The position numbers and the translations under genes are program-made. From Bacteroidales bacterium UBA5219 (GTDB lineage: Bacteria > Bacteroidota > Bacteroidia > Bacteroidales > ML635J-15), in assembly GCA_002412425.1 (NCBI GenBank), contig DHVB01000062.1, forward strand, positions 5,940 through 69,939: DNA of 64,000 nucleotides, written 5' to 3'. Below the pieces are notes generated by a model. It saw only the letters and a program-made list of their open reading frames with translations. It was not told the origin of the DNA and did not search any database. This document shows, one piece after another, positions 1 through 9,022 of the stretch (position 1 is the stretch's first letter; every line of letters begins with the position of its first letter).

Positions 1-1
1 C

Positions 2-499
2 CTTTTGTACAACGAAAACCGATTTGAAGATTTAGAACAGGACAACGTTTTCAGTATTTCAAGCATTGTCGACCTTTTCTATTTTAATGAGTTTCTGTTC
101 ATTCTTTCCAAGAAAGATTTTGAAAGAGGCTTGAACTTCCGTGAAGGCATGATTAACAATGCGAACGAACTATATCAGGAAGTTACTCAGTTGAACATTT
201 TCGTGAATATGGAAATTCTGACTGACCGAGTTGGAAACAATCAGCGCTACTTAAGGAAAATTGCGACAATCAGAAATTTAGGCCATTATAGAAATCCTGT
301 TTACTTGCAGAGATTACAGCAACTAATTGTAACTAAAGGATGGAACATCCAATTTGAAGAAGAACAAATTGTAATAACGGACGAGACACTTGACGATATT
401 TTGACTTTGCTTCAAAACAAACGGCTTCATTCAGAATTAACCGAAGAAGATTTTGATGTGGAAAGTACAAAACCAGTAAACCCCAACGCAAACTTGTAA
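2..499 (+). CDS. C-terminal part of a DUF4868 (KwaB-like) protein, cut by the window edge
   Basis: The frame is open to the left edge, so this is a 3' fragment of about 165 residues; the TTG at position 5 is probably an internal Leu codon. The piece resembles the C-terminal half of DUF4868 proteins: a stretch with LFYFNEFLFIL, a phenylalanine-rich FERGLNF segment, a YLRKIATI helix, and a tail reading ILTLLQNKRLHSELT followed by FDVESTK. DUF4868 is the domain of KwaB, the DNA-binding effector of the Kiwa anti-phage system. The family call is from remembered family pattern, not a search. The gene sits in a cassette that ends at the attC at 655-786. Whether a KwaA-like membrane partner lies upstream cannot be seen. 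Confidence 0.5.
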   Translation, partial: LLYNENRFEDLEQDNVFSISSIVDLFYFNEFLFILSKKDFERGLNFREGMINNANELYQEVTQLNIFVNMEILTDRVGNNQRYLRKIATIRNLGHYRNPVYLQRLQQLIVTKGWNIQFEEEQIVITDETLDDILTLLQNKRLHSELTEEDFDVESTKPVNPNANL

Positions 500-654
500 G
501 CACATTTGCAGGTCACACAAAGCCACCGCTCGACCAAAACCTGTAAAAGAGCTTCCAAGTCCCTGCCCGATAAAAGAGAAATTTTAAGAATGCCCCAATA
601 CAAGGAAGATATGAGAATTACCATTGAAATATCGAGAGATGAAGAAGCACGATT
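500..654 (+). other. 3' end of cassette 0, no convincing gene
   Basis: This stretch lies between the stop of the DUF4868-like gene and the first attC. The frame of the upstream gene stays open after its stop, through the attC to 799, and would encode about 97 residues rich in Arg and Lys. Because that frame runs through both arms of the attC it is probably not a gene, but a short product ending inside the attC cannot be excluded. Confidence 0.35.
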
Positions 655-786
655 GCCTAACAGCGTGTATGTGGCAATAGCGGGTGAAGAGGTAAATCGA
701 AGGTCTATGCTTCTAAGAAACTTTGTGCAAAACGGACAGGAAAGTGCTTCTAATCCGCTACTGCACATACACGCAAAACGTTACCA
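655..786 (+). other. attC-like recombination site (attC-0)
   Basis: It opens with GCCTAAC, an exact RYYYAAC core, and closes with GTTACCA. The 5' arm at 663-684 (GCGTGTATGTG then CAATAGCGG) pairs with the 3' arm at 755-774 (CCGCTACTG then CACATACACGC), with an 11-bp perfect core and a few bulges. The loop between the arms is about 70 nt. It separates the DUF4868-like cassette from the ABC exporter cassette. The start of the cassette it belongs to is outside the window, so the cassette-specific complementarity cannot be tested here. Confidence 0.8.
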
Positions 787-808
787 GCAATTAGAGTGAA
801 AACAAATT

Positions 809-1726
809 ATGAAAGAATATTTCAACTTACAAATAAAATTAATCGGTCGCAAATTTCGAGAAATAGGATTGCATCCGATTTTAGCTATAATTTTGTTAAT
901 GGTAGCTTTAATCGCGTTATCAATTTATGCTTATAAAAAAACGGAATTTGCTCCTTATATTCTTTCATTTCTTGCATTATCTTTTATAATGAAATTGTCA
1001 GAAGTAAAACGAAATGAATTCCTTAAAACTATTTTTAAATCTAATGAACATATCAAAATCAGGATAATTGAAAATTTAATTTTAACTATTCCATTTTTAA
1101 TCATTCTATTGTTTTTTTATTCTTATTTTGAAGCATCTCTATTACTCTTGATTTCTATAATTTTCGCTATTAAAAGTATGAAGTCAGATTATAAATTTAC
1201 GATACCTACACCCTATTTTAAAAAACCTTTTGAATTCACTATTGGATTTAGAAAAACTTTCTATTTAATTCCATTGGCATATATTCTTACAGTAATTTCA
1301 ATTTCCGTAAACAATTTTAATTTAGGAATCTTTTCATTTTTACTCGTTTTCGTTGTTTATTTCTCCTATTATTTCAAACCAGAAGAGGAATATTTTGTTT
1401 GGTCATTCGATGCTAATCCAAAATCATTTTTGTTGTATAAAATTAAAACAGCATTAATGCAATCAACCTACTTCGTTTTGCCAATTGCTTTAACACTTTC
1501 CTATTTTTATCTTTCGGAAATCCTACTCGTTTTACTATTTCTAATTATTGGATACACTTTTCTTATATTTTTTATCGTGGCTAAATATTCCACATATCCA
1601 GATGAAATAGGAATCGTTCAAGGAATCATTTTAGCACTTAGCATTTTCTTTCCTCCAATATTGTTAATGATTATTCCGTTATTATTTAACCAGTCTCAAA
1701 AACGTTTAAATTACTTGTTACAATGA
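809..1726 (+). CDS. Polytopic membrane protein, probable permease of a cassette-borne ABC transporter
   Basis: The product has 305 residues and about nine or ten hydrophobic segments spread over its whole length, with short polar loops and no signal peptide or catalytic motif. Its stop overlaps the start of the next gene, an ABC ATPase, by four bases (ATGA). I therefore infer that it is the membrane half of an ABC-2-like exporter; by sequence alone it is not assignable to a named family. Similar small two-gene exporters often handle peptides, antibiotics or lipids, but nothing here shows the substrate. The ATG at 809 lies just inside the cassette boundary, which supports it as the true start. 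Confidence 0.7.
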   Translation: MKEYFNLQIKLIGRKFREIGLHPILAIILLMVALIALSIYAYKKTEFAPYILSFLALSFIMKLSEVKRNEFLKTIFKSNEHIKIRIIENLILTIPFLIILLFFYSYFEASLLLLISIIFAIKSMKSDYKFTIPTPYFKKPFEFTIGFRKTFYLIPLAYILTVISISVNNFNLGIFSFLLVFVVYFSYYFKPEEEYFVWSFDANPKSFLLYKIKTALMQSTYFVLPIALTLSYFYLSEILLVLLFLIIGYTFLIFFIVAKYSTYPDEIGIVQGIILALSIFFPPILLMIIPLLFNQSQKRLNYLLQ

Positions 1727-2403
1727 TTGAAATAAAAGATTTAACAAAAAAGTATGGCGATAAAATAGTTTTAAAAAATATTAACTTGCAATTTAACAAA
1801 GGCAAAGTGTATGGAATCGTTGGCGAAAATGGAGCAGGTAAAACGACATTATTTAGATGTATTTCGGGGTTAGAAAAATACGATGGAGAAATAAAATCGG
1901 AACTTAATCCGTTAAAAAATTATATTGGTTTATTGCTTACGAATCCGTATTTCTTTACAAGAATTACTGGACGAGAGTATTTGCAATTACTATGCAATGC
2001 AAGAAAGATTAAAATTGAAGATTTTGAAAAACAAAATATTTTTAATTTGCCATTAAATCAATATGCTTCTACCTATTCGACAGGTATGAAAAAGAAATTG
2101 GCTATTACTGCCATTTTATTACAAAAAAATAAAGTTTTTATTCTTGATGAACCCTATAATGGCGTCGATATTCAAAGTAATTTAATAATTACTGAGCTCA
2201 TTTTAGAATTGAAAAAGTTGAATAAAACTTTAATAATATCATCACATATTTTCTCTACATTGAATGATACTTGTGATGAAATTCACTTATTAGAGAAAGG
2301 TGAATTAATTAAAACGGTGCAAAAGGAAGATTTTAAAAAATTAGAAGAAGAAATGAAAACAACAGCAATAGGAAATAAGGTAAAAAAAATGAACTTAAAA
2401 TAA
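1723..2403 (+). CDS. ABC transporter ATP-binding protein
   Basis: The 226-residue protein is a single nucleotide-binding domain. Visible motifs in order are the Walker A GENGAGKT near residue 34, a signature in the form YSTGMKKK, the Walker B VFILDEP followed by a D-loop region NGVD, and the switch histidine in SSHIF. It would power the membrane protein encoded just upstream, with which it overlaps by four bases. The signature has STGM in place of LSGGQ, as is common in ABC-2-type exporters. The last 20 residues are Lys-rich. The gene ends directly before the complementary motif of the cassette's attC. Confidence 0.92.
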   Translation: MIEIKDLTKKYGDKIVLKNINLQFNKGKVYGIVGENGAGKTTLFRCISGLEKYDGEIKSELNPLKNYIGLLLTNPYFFTRITGREYLQLLCNARKIKIEDFEKQNIFNLPLNQYASTYSTGMKKKLAITAILLQKNKVFILDEPYNGVDIQSNLIITELILELKKLNKTLIISSHIFSTLNDTCDEIHLLEKGELIKTVQKEDFKKLEEEMKTTAIGNKVKKMNLK

Positions 2404-2409
2404 AAAAGC

Positions 2410-2543
2410 TGGTAACAAGTCGTTTTACGTCAGGCGGGTTAATCACTTCGTTTCAAAGTTTTTCGTATATTTGAACTTTGGTGCTTCGGTTCAAAATTTA
2501 TGGTAAAGAACCCGCCCGAACGCAAAGCGCCGAAGCGTTCTCG
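2410..2543 (+). other. attC-like recombination site (attC-1)
   Basis: It opens with TGGTAAC and closes with GTTCTCG. The arms at 2421-2440 (ends CAGGCGGGTT) and 2509-2529 (starts AACCCGCCCG) form an imperfect stem with a perfect GC-rich base. The 68-nt loop contains ACTTTGGTGCTTC, and related GTGCTTC or GTGTTTC elements occur in the other three sites. GCTGGTAAC at 2408 is the exact reverse complement of the start of the same cassette at 780. Confidence 0.85.
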
Positions 2544-2570
2544 GCAATTTATAAACAAAAAACAAATACT

Positions 2571-4529
2571 ATGAAAAAAACACTGTTATTTGGATTAAGC
2601 ATGTTAATATGCTTATTAAGTATTTCACAAGAATTACCTCAGTATGCACCTGGACAAATAATAGTTAAGGTCAAGGGCGATTTGTCTAAAACTTGTGAAA
2701 ATATTGTCAACCAAGTCCCCACAAAATCAGGGAATGAATTGATTGTAAAAGATTCAATTCTTCAAAAATTCGGTATATATAAAATAGAATCCTTGCATTA
2801 TTTTGATGAGTCTAAAAAAACTTTGTTGAAAAGTGGATCGGAAAAAACATTTGTTTTCTATACCAATGAGACAGATTTACCTCAACTAATTGAAAATATT
2901 AAAAAAACACCTGATGTAGAAGATGCTTATTTTAACTTTTTATTTATTTCTCATGTTGAACCTGATGATGACAAATATGATGATCAATGGTCATTGCCCA
3001 AAATAAGTATGCCAGAAGCATGGGATATTCAGAAAGGATGTACAGATTTAAAAATTGCCATACTTGACGTGGGTTTTAGAGATTTGGAACATAATGATGT
3101 AGATGATAAATTTCTGTCAACAAGAAGAGATGAAACAGATATTGATGTCAGTTCATATACAAATAATGGATATTCAACTGTATCAGGAGAGGATTATACA
3201 ACACCTGATGATAATCCAGAGGGAGAAAGTTTTCATGGCTTACAGGTTTCAGGTGTTGCTGCTGCAGAAACTAACAATAATAAAGGTATAGCCGGAGTTG
3301 GATGGGATATTTATATTGTACCTGTCAGATGTGGTTTTACGATTAAGTATTTCGGACAGGAATATGGTCTATTTGAAATGGATGATATAATACGTGCAAT
3401 TGATTGGGTAGTTGCAGGTAACAGAGCAAGAGTTATTAATATGAGTTTGGGAGGAATTGCTCCAACAGGAAATGCCCTTATTGAATATGAAAATTCATTG
3501 GAAGCTGCTTATAATAGCGGAATTGTTATTGTTGCATCAAGTGGTAACGACAACAATAATCAAGCTTCTTACCCTGCTTCATCTCAATTTACAATAGCCG
3601 TTGGCGCATCAAATGAGAATGATAATCGTGCAAGTTTTTCAAATTATGGACAAGATTTAGATATTATTGCTCCCGGAATAAATATTCTTACAGTAAATAG
3701 AAAACTAGTTAATCAATATAAAGAAGTTGATGGTACTTCATTCTCTGCTCCTATTGTATCAGGAATTACTGCACTTATTTTATCTCAAAATCCTGAATTA
3801 AATCCCGAACAAGTTAGAGATATATTAAATGAGAGTGCAGACGAGGTAAGTGGCATGAGTGGTCAAAACTTTCATGTTGAATATGGTTTTGGTAGAGTAA
3901 ATGCTAAAAAAGCATTAGAATTTGTGCCAGAAATAAAATATGATATTACTCTAAATAATGAAGTGATTACAGATTTACAAATTGTTCATGCACAAAACTC
4001 CATTACTGCTTCAAATTATTCAGTTGAACCAGGAGCAACGGTAATATTTAAAGCAGGAAATTCCATACATTTAACAAATGGATTCCATGCTAAAGCAGGT
4101 TCAAATTTTCACGCCTATATTGATGACGTAGGCGTTTCCTGTTCTTCTAAATCATTAAAATCGGGGGAAACGGCAGGTAATGATACTATTACAAATGACG
4201 GAATAATTAAGGAAGAAGAAAATTTGAACAGTAACACTATACCGACCAACGTCATTACATCAGAATCCATGAATATAATAGTATTTCCTAATCCTTTTTC
4301 AGACAAGGCAACAATACAATTTGAAATAGGAACGAATCCTCAAATAGTTAACATTTATATTAATGACTTGATTGGCAGAACAATAAAAACAATAGTCAAA
4401 TCAAACAACAATCCCAATGGAAAATATTCAGTTGATTTTAATTTATCAGGATTTAAACAAGGGATATACTTTGTTATTTTAGAAATTGATAAACAGAAAT
4501 ATACTCGTAAAATAATATACAAACACTAA
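2571..4529 (+). CDS. Secreted S8 family serine peptidase (subtilase) with T9SS sorting domain
   Basis: The ATG at 2571 is chosen (652 aa) because the open frame further upstream lies inside the attC. A signal peptide (MKKTLLFGLSMLICLL) is followed by a propeptide-like region starting APGQIIVKV. The catalytic domain shows Asp166 in AILDVGF, His222 in FHGLQVSG, the oxyanion Asn326 in SSGND and Ser390 in GTSFSAP. After it come a domain with EPGATVIFKAGNSI, seen in many Bacteroidota surface proteins, and a type A T9SS sorting domain beginning VFPNPFSDKATI and ending in RKIIY. The protein should be exported by T9SS and attached to or released from the surface. The next gene, 12 nt downstream, is probably co-transcribed. 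The substrate is unknown. Confidence 0.9.
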   Translation: MKKTLLFGLSMLICLLSISQELPQYAPGQIIVKVKGDLSKTCENIVNQVPTKSGNELIVKDSILQKFGIYKIESLHYFDESKKTLLKSGSEKTFVFYTNETDLPQLIENIKKTPDVEDAYFNFLFISHVEPDDDKYDDQWSLPKISMPEAWDIQKGCTDLKIAILDVGFRDLEHNDVDDKFLSTRRDETDIDVSSYTNNGYSTVSGEDYTTPDDNPEGESFHGLQVSGVAAAETNNNKGIAGVGWDIYIVPVRCGFTIKYFGQEYGLFEMDDIIRAIDWVVAGNRARVINMSLGGIAPTGNALIEYENSLEAAYNSGIVIVASSGNDNNNQASYPASSQFTIAVGASNENDNRASFSNYGQDLDIIAPGINILTVNRKLVNQYKEVDGTSFSAPIVSGITALILSQNPELNPEQVRDILNESADEVSGMSGQNFHVEYGFGRVNAKKALEFVPEIKYDITLNNEVITDLQIVHAQNSITASNYSVEPGATVIFKAGNSIHLTNGFHAKAGSNFHAYIDDVGVSCSSKSLKSGETAGNDTITNDGIIKEEENLNSNTIPTNVITSESMNIIVFPNPFSDKATIQFEIGTNPQIVNIYINDLIGRTIKTIVKSNNNPNGKYSVDFNLSGFKQGIYFVILEIDKQKYTRKIIYKH

Positions 4530-4541
4530 ATTGACCATTAT

Positions 4542-5132
4542 ATGAAAAAAACCGCATTTACATATTTTATTTTGTTTCTTATTTCTCTAAATGTCCTTGC
4601 TCAAAAAGTAGATAAAAATAATTTCAGTTTAGGTCTTTTTATTGGCGAGGGAACAGGAGTCTTAACAGATTTTAGTATTAATGATAAATTTGGAATTGAG
4701 TGGAATATATCCTATAATGAAATGTTTTATAAATACAGATATACAAACAAATATTCAGATTTTATAAATCAAAAATATAACAATATATATAGCTCATCTC
4801 TTTTATTAAATTACAGAAACAAATTTATGAATAATAACAAATTAGATTATCATTTTGCTATCGGCAGCCAAATGAGGATTATTACTGATTTTTATCAGGG
4901 AATACCTGTTTTGACACCTCCAAATACTATAATTATTGTTGACCCAACAACAAAAAATAAAATAGATATAGGTATTAGTTTATTGATGGGTACTGAATAT
5001 TGTTTGACTGAAAACATTTCCGTATTCTTTGACTTAGGGACATATATTGAAATAACAGATATTTTTTTATGGTCAAATTTTCAATTTAGAACAGGATTAA
5101 TGTATCGTATAAATTATAAAAAGAAAGAATAA
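4542..5132 (+). CDS. Probable outer membrane beta-barrel protein, cassette partner of the subtilase
   Basis: The 196-residue product has a signal peptide (MKKTAFTYFILFLISLNVLAQ) and then alternating aromatic/polar strands with many Tyr, Phe and Asn residues, ending in the strand-like FRTGLMYRINYKKKE. This is the general look of small Bacteroidota outer membrane barrels, but no family-defining motif is visible. It starts 12 nt after the subtilase stop and ends 3 nt before the cassette's complementary end motif. I infer that the two are expressed together. It could be an immunity, anchoring or accessory protein for the protease; nothing in the sequence decides this. Confidence 0.6.
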   Translation: MKKTAFTYFILFLISLNVLAQKVDKNNFSLGLFIGEGTGVLTDFSINDKFGIEWNISYNEMFYKYRYTNKYSDFINQKYNNIYSSSLLLNYRNKFMNNNKLDYHFAIGSQMRIITDFYQGIPVLTPPNTIIIVDPTTKNKIDIGISLLMGTEYCLTENISVFFDLGTYIEITDIFLWSNFQFRTGLMYRINYKKKE

Positions 5133-5137
5133 ACAGC

Positions 5138-5269
5138 CGAGAACAGCAGCTACACGCAAGTGGGGGTTCAGTGCTTCTATGAAAGTGAAGTGCCAAATCA
5201 AAGTTCTGTACTTTTAATGGAGTTCAGTGCTAAAAATCCCCACCTGCGTGTAGCTGCCAACCGTTAGCC
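5138..5269 (+). other. attC-like recombination site (attC-2)
   Basis: It opens with CGAGAAC and closes with GTTAGCC. The arms at 5146-5165 and 5238-5257 are 20 nt each and pair with one mismatch (core CAGCTACACGCA), the strongest stem of the four sites. The loop holds CAGTGCTTCTATG and CAAAGTTC, echoing elements in the other sites. GCCGAGAAC at 5136 is the exact reverse complement of the start of cassette 2 at 2537. Confidence 0.87.
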
Positions 5270-5272
5270 AAC

Positions 5273-5517
5273 ATATTACAATACGCACCCTTAGTAAAAA
5301 AATCGATTTATCCAAATTTTTCATCAAAAATATTTTGTGGTTTGATTTATTATTATTATCATTGCATTATCATTTCATATCTTATGAAAATTAGGTGTAG
5401 TAATATTGTTGTTTTTACTGCTTTTCAACCCAATCCTCTAAAAATAAGCAAATCCACACTAATTTTTTTTGATGATTTTAATTCAGCTTTTATTTATTCT
5501 CTTAAAAATTAAATATT
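5273..5517 (+). other. Leader of cassette 3, no gene supported
   Basis: This AT-rich stretch between the cassette start and the subtilase signal peptide could hold the cassette's own promoter. A near match to the Bacteroidota -7 box (TATTTTG, one base short of TAnnTTTG) lies near 5329-5335. A 42-codon frame starting at 5384 has no recognisable features. I see no RNA structure that stands out. Confidence 0.35.
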
Positions 5518-8507
5518 ATGAAAAGAAAACTTTACATGCTAGTATTATTTATGTTTGCTTTCTATTTAGGAGATGCACAAAGTAATATTATTACTACTAC
5601 AACAATAGTAAAGTGTTTTTAAATCTTGACAATTCTAGTGTAACATTAATAACAGAAAATGATTTTCAGAAAAGTTCTGTTAGTACATTAAATTTTAAAG
5701 AATTCAATTTAGAACAAGAAAGTCCAAGTGCTAATTATAAATATTCTAATATTGAATTTCAACAAATACCATCTTCTGTAGAATATTTTCAAAAAATAAA
5801 TTTATTAAATTCTAACGCTAAAATAATAAAAGCAAATCCAAATTTCACTAACTCCTTTGGTAAAAAATTTGGATTATCAAATTATTTTTATGTAAAATTA
5901 AAAAACGCTTCTGATTATCAATTATTGGTTTCAAAAGTATTAGAGAGAAATGTAATTATTGTAGAACAAAATCAATTTATGCCGTTATGGTATACATTGA
6001 AAATTACTAAAAATACTATTGGAAATACTTTAGAAGTTGCAAATCAATTTTTTGAAACTGGACTATTTGCTTCTAGTCAGCCTGATTTCCTTTCAGATGA
6101 TAGATTTTGTAGTAATGACCCAATGTTTGGAAGTTTGTGGGGATTAAATAACACCTCAAACACAAATCATGATATAAATATTTGTCAAGCTTGGAATATA
6201 ACACAGGGAGCCAATGTCAATGTAGCAGTATTAGATCAAGGCATTTTTAAAACACATATTGATTTATATTCAAATATTCATCCATTAAGTTATAACACTG
6301 AAACAAACACAAGTCCAAGTCAATTATTTGGTGACCATGGAACGCATTGTGCAGGAACAATAGCAGCAATAAAAGATAATAATATTCAGGTTGTTGGAGT
6401 ATCGCCGTTATCAAAACTTATGGATATTAGTAATTCATTAGCAGGAACTCCAAATAGTAGAATGAAAAGAGCTGATGGTATTAATTGGGCTTGGCAAAAT
6501 GGGGCTGATATTATTAGCAATTCATGGGGGTCTGGCGTGCAATATCAAGTTATTGATGATGCAATAAATAATGCTCTACAAAATGGAAGAAATGGTAAAG
6601 GTACTATAATTGTTTTTGCAACTGGAAACAACAATAATTCAGTCAGCTACCCAGCTAATTCAAATCCAAGTATTCTTTCTGTTGGTGCAATGACATCTAG
6701 TGGTACCAGGTCTAGTTTTTCTAATTATGGAACACAGCTTGATGTTGTTGCTCCTGGAAGTAACATTCTATCAACAGTACCAAATAATCAAACTGCAAGT
6801 TGGGATGGTACATCAATGGCAACTCCACACGTAGCAGGAGTGGCTGCTTTAATACTTTCCGTAAATCCTTACTTATCAGCACAGCAAGTAAGTGATATAA
6901 TAGAGCAAACTGCTCAAAAAGTTGGAGGTTATGATTACCAAAACCAGCCTAATAGACCAAATGGTACGTGGCACGAACAAATGGGCTATGGTTTAGTTGA
7001 TGCCTATGCTGCAGTGAAATTGGCGCAAAATATGTATTCTACAACTTTAGATTTATACATAAAGGACAAACCTGATGATATGGGAATTGAACCTAATCCG
7101 AACACACAGCTTATGTGGACAAGTAAAGACATATGGATAAGGAATAACGATGACGGTGGATTAACACATCAAAATCCTGAATATAGAAGCAATGGAAGTC
7201 CAAACTATATTTATGTAAGGATAATTAATAAGAGTAGTGTGCCATCAACAGGTAATGAAATATTAAATCTTAATTGGGCTAAAGCAAGTACTGCTCTTAT
7301 TTGGCCTCAAAATTGGGATGGTAGTTTACAAAATTCCGCTGGTTATAACTTAGGTGGCGCCTTTCCTATTTCAACAATACCCGTTTTGCAACCTGGCAAC
7401 GAAACAATAGTTAAAATACCTTGGGTAGTTCCAAATCCCAGTAACTATTCAGACAATAACGAGCCATGGCACTTTTGTTTATTGGCAAGAATAGATGGTA
7501 TAGGAGACCCTTTACAGCCAGTATTATCGTCAATAAATGAAATGGCAATAAACGATAATAATGTTGCTTGGACAAATATCACAATTGTAGATTTAGAAAC
7601 AGAAATAACAGGAGCAAGTGTTTTGGTTGCCAACCCATCACAGATACAAAGAACTTTCTTTTTGGAATTACACAAAGAGGTAAATGAAAGCGGAAAGGCT
7701 ATTTTTAATGAAGCCGAAGTAAGCCTAAAAATGGATGATGTTTTATATAGTGCATGGGAAAGAGGTGGAAAAATTGCACAAAAATTAGCTCCAACACAAG
7801 AAGAAAAACGAAAATTGGTTAAAGGTGATAATGTTATATTAGACAATATTGCCTTTAATTCAAATGAAATGGGCTTACTAACTTTAGACTTTAATTTTTT
7901 GATAAAAGAGTTAACAGATAAAGACGAATATACCTACCACGTAGTGCAAAAAGATGCTAACACAGGCGAAGTATTAGGTGGTGAAACTTTTATTATCAGA
8001 AAAAGTTCAAGACAGACTTTTGTAGCCGATGCAGGCGATGATAAAGAAGTTGCAAAAAATGAAACCATTACTATAAGTGCAAAAGATATAAATGAACCTG
8101 CGGTTTACAATTGGTATGACAGTAAAGGTGATTTAATTTATCAAGGAAAAGATTTAACCGTTACGGCAGATGTGGTAGAGAAATATAAACTTGAAGTCAT
8201 TGCAACTACCGATGGTTTTAAAGATTATGCAAGCATAGGAGTTAAATTTAAACCCAATATCATTGAAAGTATATCGCCAAATCCTGCTTTAGATAATATT
8301 GTAGTAAATTACAAGATAAACGAAGCAAGCTCTGCGTATTTAATGGTCTTAGGATATTACGGAAGTGGCACATCGTACAATTATATCTTAGATGTCAATT
8401 TACAAGAAATACAAATTAACACAAGCAGCTATCAAAATGGATTTTATACTGTTGCTTTAGTTTGTGATGGAGAAATTGCAGATGCCAAAACATTATTAAA
8501 ACAATAA
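5518..8507 (+). CDS. Secreted S8 subtilase with T9SS sorting domain; signal peptide out of frame
   Basis: An ATG at 5518 encodes a clear signal peptide (MKRKLYMLVLFMFAFYLGDAQ), but its frame stops at 5620. The mature protein continues in another frame, where translation back from the GTG at 5613 reads YYYYYNNSKVFLNL, a typical post-signal start for these proteases. One extra base near 5583-5586 would join the frames. The catalytic residues are encoded at 6234 (Asp, AVLDQG), 6336 (His, DHGTHCAG) and 6813 (Ser, GTSMATPHVAG). A long C-terminal region follows, with an Ig-like segment (ADAGDDKEVAKNETI) and a T9SS sorting domain starting SISPNPALDN. As written the gene lacks its export signal. A sequencing error in the short repeat run is the main alternative to a real mutation. 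Confidence 0.85.
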
Positions 8508-8536
8508 CATTTCATAACATTTTAAATACAAATATC

Positions 8537-9013
8537 ATGAAGTCAAAAATAATTATAATTTTAATCCTTGGTTCGTTTCTTTTAATAAACTTTGGTTGCG
8601 AAAAAAACGCAGGTGACGATTCTACTCATAGTACATATCCGATAGATATTAGTTTTACTGAAATTGGAAAAGGAGCATTGTATGGTAATGGAGCAGAGAA
8701 TATTCCACAACAGAATATTGTTATTACAAATCAAACACAATTCAATGATTTAATTAATTCTATGAATACTGTAAATAATGTTTCAAACTCATTCACTGAA
8801 ACAAGTATTGATTTTAATACATATCAAATTATTGCCGTTTTTAAGGAAGTAAAACCAACAAGTTGGAAAGTTGAAATAACCAGTGTTATTGAAAATGCAG
8901 AAAACATTACTATTTTAATAATTGAAACTGAAAATGAAAGTACAGTGATAACCCAACCCTTTCACATAGTTAAAATTCCAAAGACAACAAAACCAATAGT
9001 ATTTGAACAATAG
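8537..9013 (+). CDS. Lipoprotein with PrcB_C-like domain
   Basis: The 158-residue product has a lipoprotein signal ending LLINFGC with the lipidated Cys at residue 21. The C-terminal half reads FKEVKPTSWKVEITSV, then alternating strands and PFHIVKIPKTTKPIVFE, which matches my recollection of the PrcB C-terminal domain. PrcB is the lipoprotein partner of the subtilisin-like dentilisin protease PrtP in Treponema denticola. Here it lies 29 nt behind a subtilase in the same cassette, so a role in stabilising or anchoring that protease is plausible. The domain call is by eye and needs a profile search. It ends 6 nt before the cassette end motif. Confidence 0.6.
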   Translation: MKSKIIIILILGSFLLINFGCEKNAGDDSTHSTYPIDISFTEIGKGALYGNGAENIPQQNIVITNQTQFNDLINSMNTVNNVSNSFTETSIDFNTYQIIAVFKEVKPTSWKVEITSVIENAENITILIIETENESTVITQPFHIVKIPKTTKPIVFEQ

Positions 9014-9022
9014 ATATACGTT

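Larger units (their letters stand above)
781..2537 (+). mobile_element. Integron gene cassette 1 (ABC exporter)
   Basis: The boundaries are set at the G|TT crossover points of two attC-like sites. The cassette begins with GTTACCAGC (780-788) and its terminal attC opens with GCTGGTAAC (2408-2416), an exact reverse complement, as expected when both halves come from one circular cassette. It holds two translationally coupled genes read in the cassette direction. The first starts 28 nt inside and the second stops 4 nt before the complementary motif, so the cassette is tightly packed. Two genes in 1.76 kb is more than the single small ORF usual for cassettes. Confidence 0.8.
2538..5263 (+). mobile_element. 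Integron gene cassette 2 (subtilase plus outer membrane protein)
   Basis: It begins with GTTCTCGGC (2537-2545) and its terminal attC opens with GCCGAGAAC (5136-5144), again an exact 9-nt reverse complement. It carries two genes in the cassette direction, a T9SS-exported subtilase and a barrel-like protein. The second gene stops 3 nt before the complementary motif. At 2.7 kb it is large for an integron cassette. Confidence 0.8.

Noticed and set aside
506..799. 97-codon open frame after the DUF4868-like gene
   Set aside because: It runs through both arms and the core of attC-0 and starts at a TTG with no family match.
2478..2570. N-terminal extension of the first subtilase
   Set aside because: It lies within attC-1, and a clear signal peptide begins at the ATG at 2571.
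5384..5515. 42-codon frame in the leader of cassette 3
   Set aside because: No signal peptide, motif or coding bias; short AT-rich frames of this size are expected by chance.
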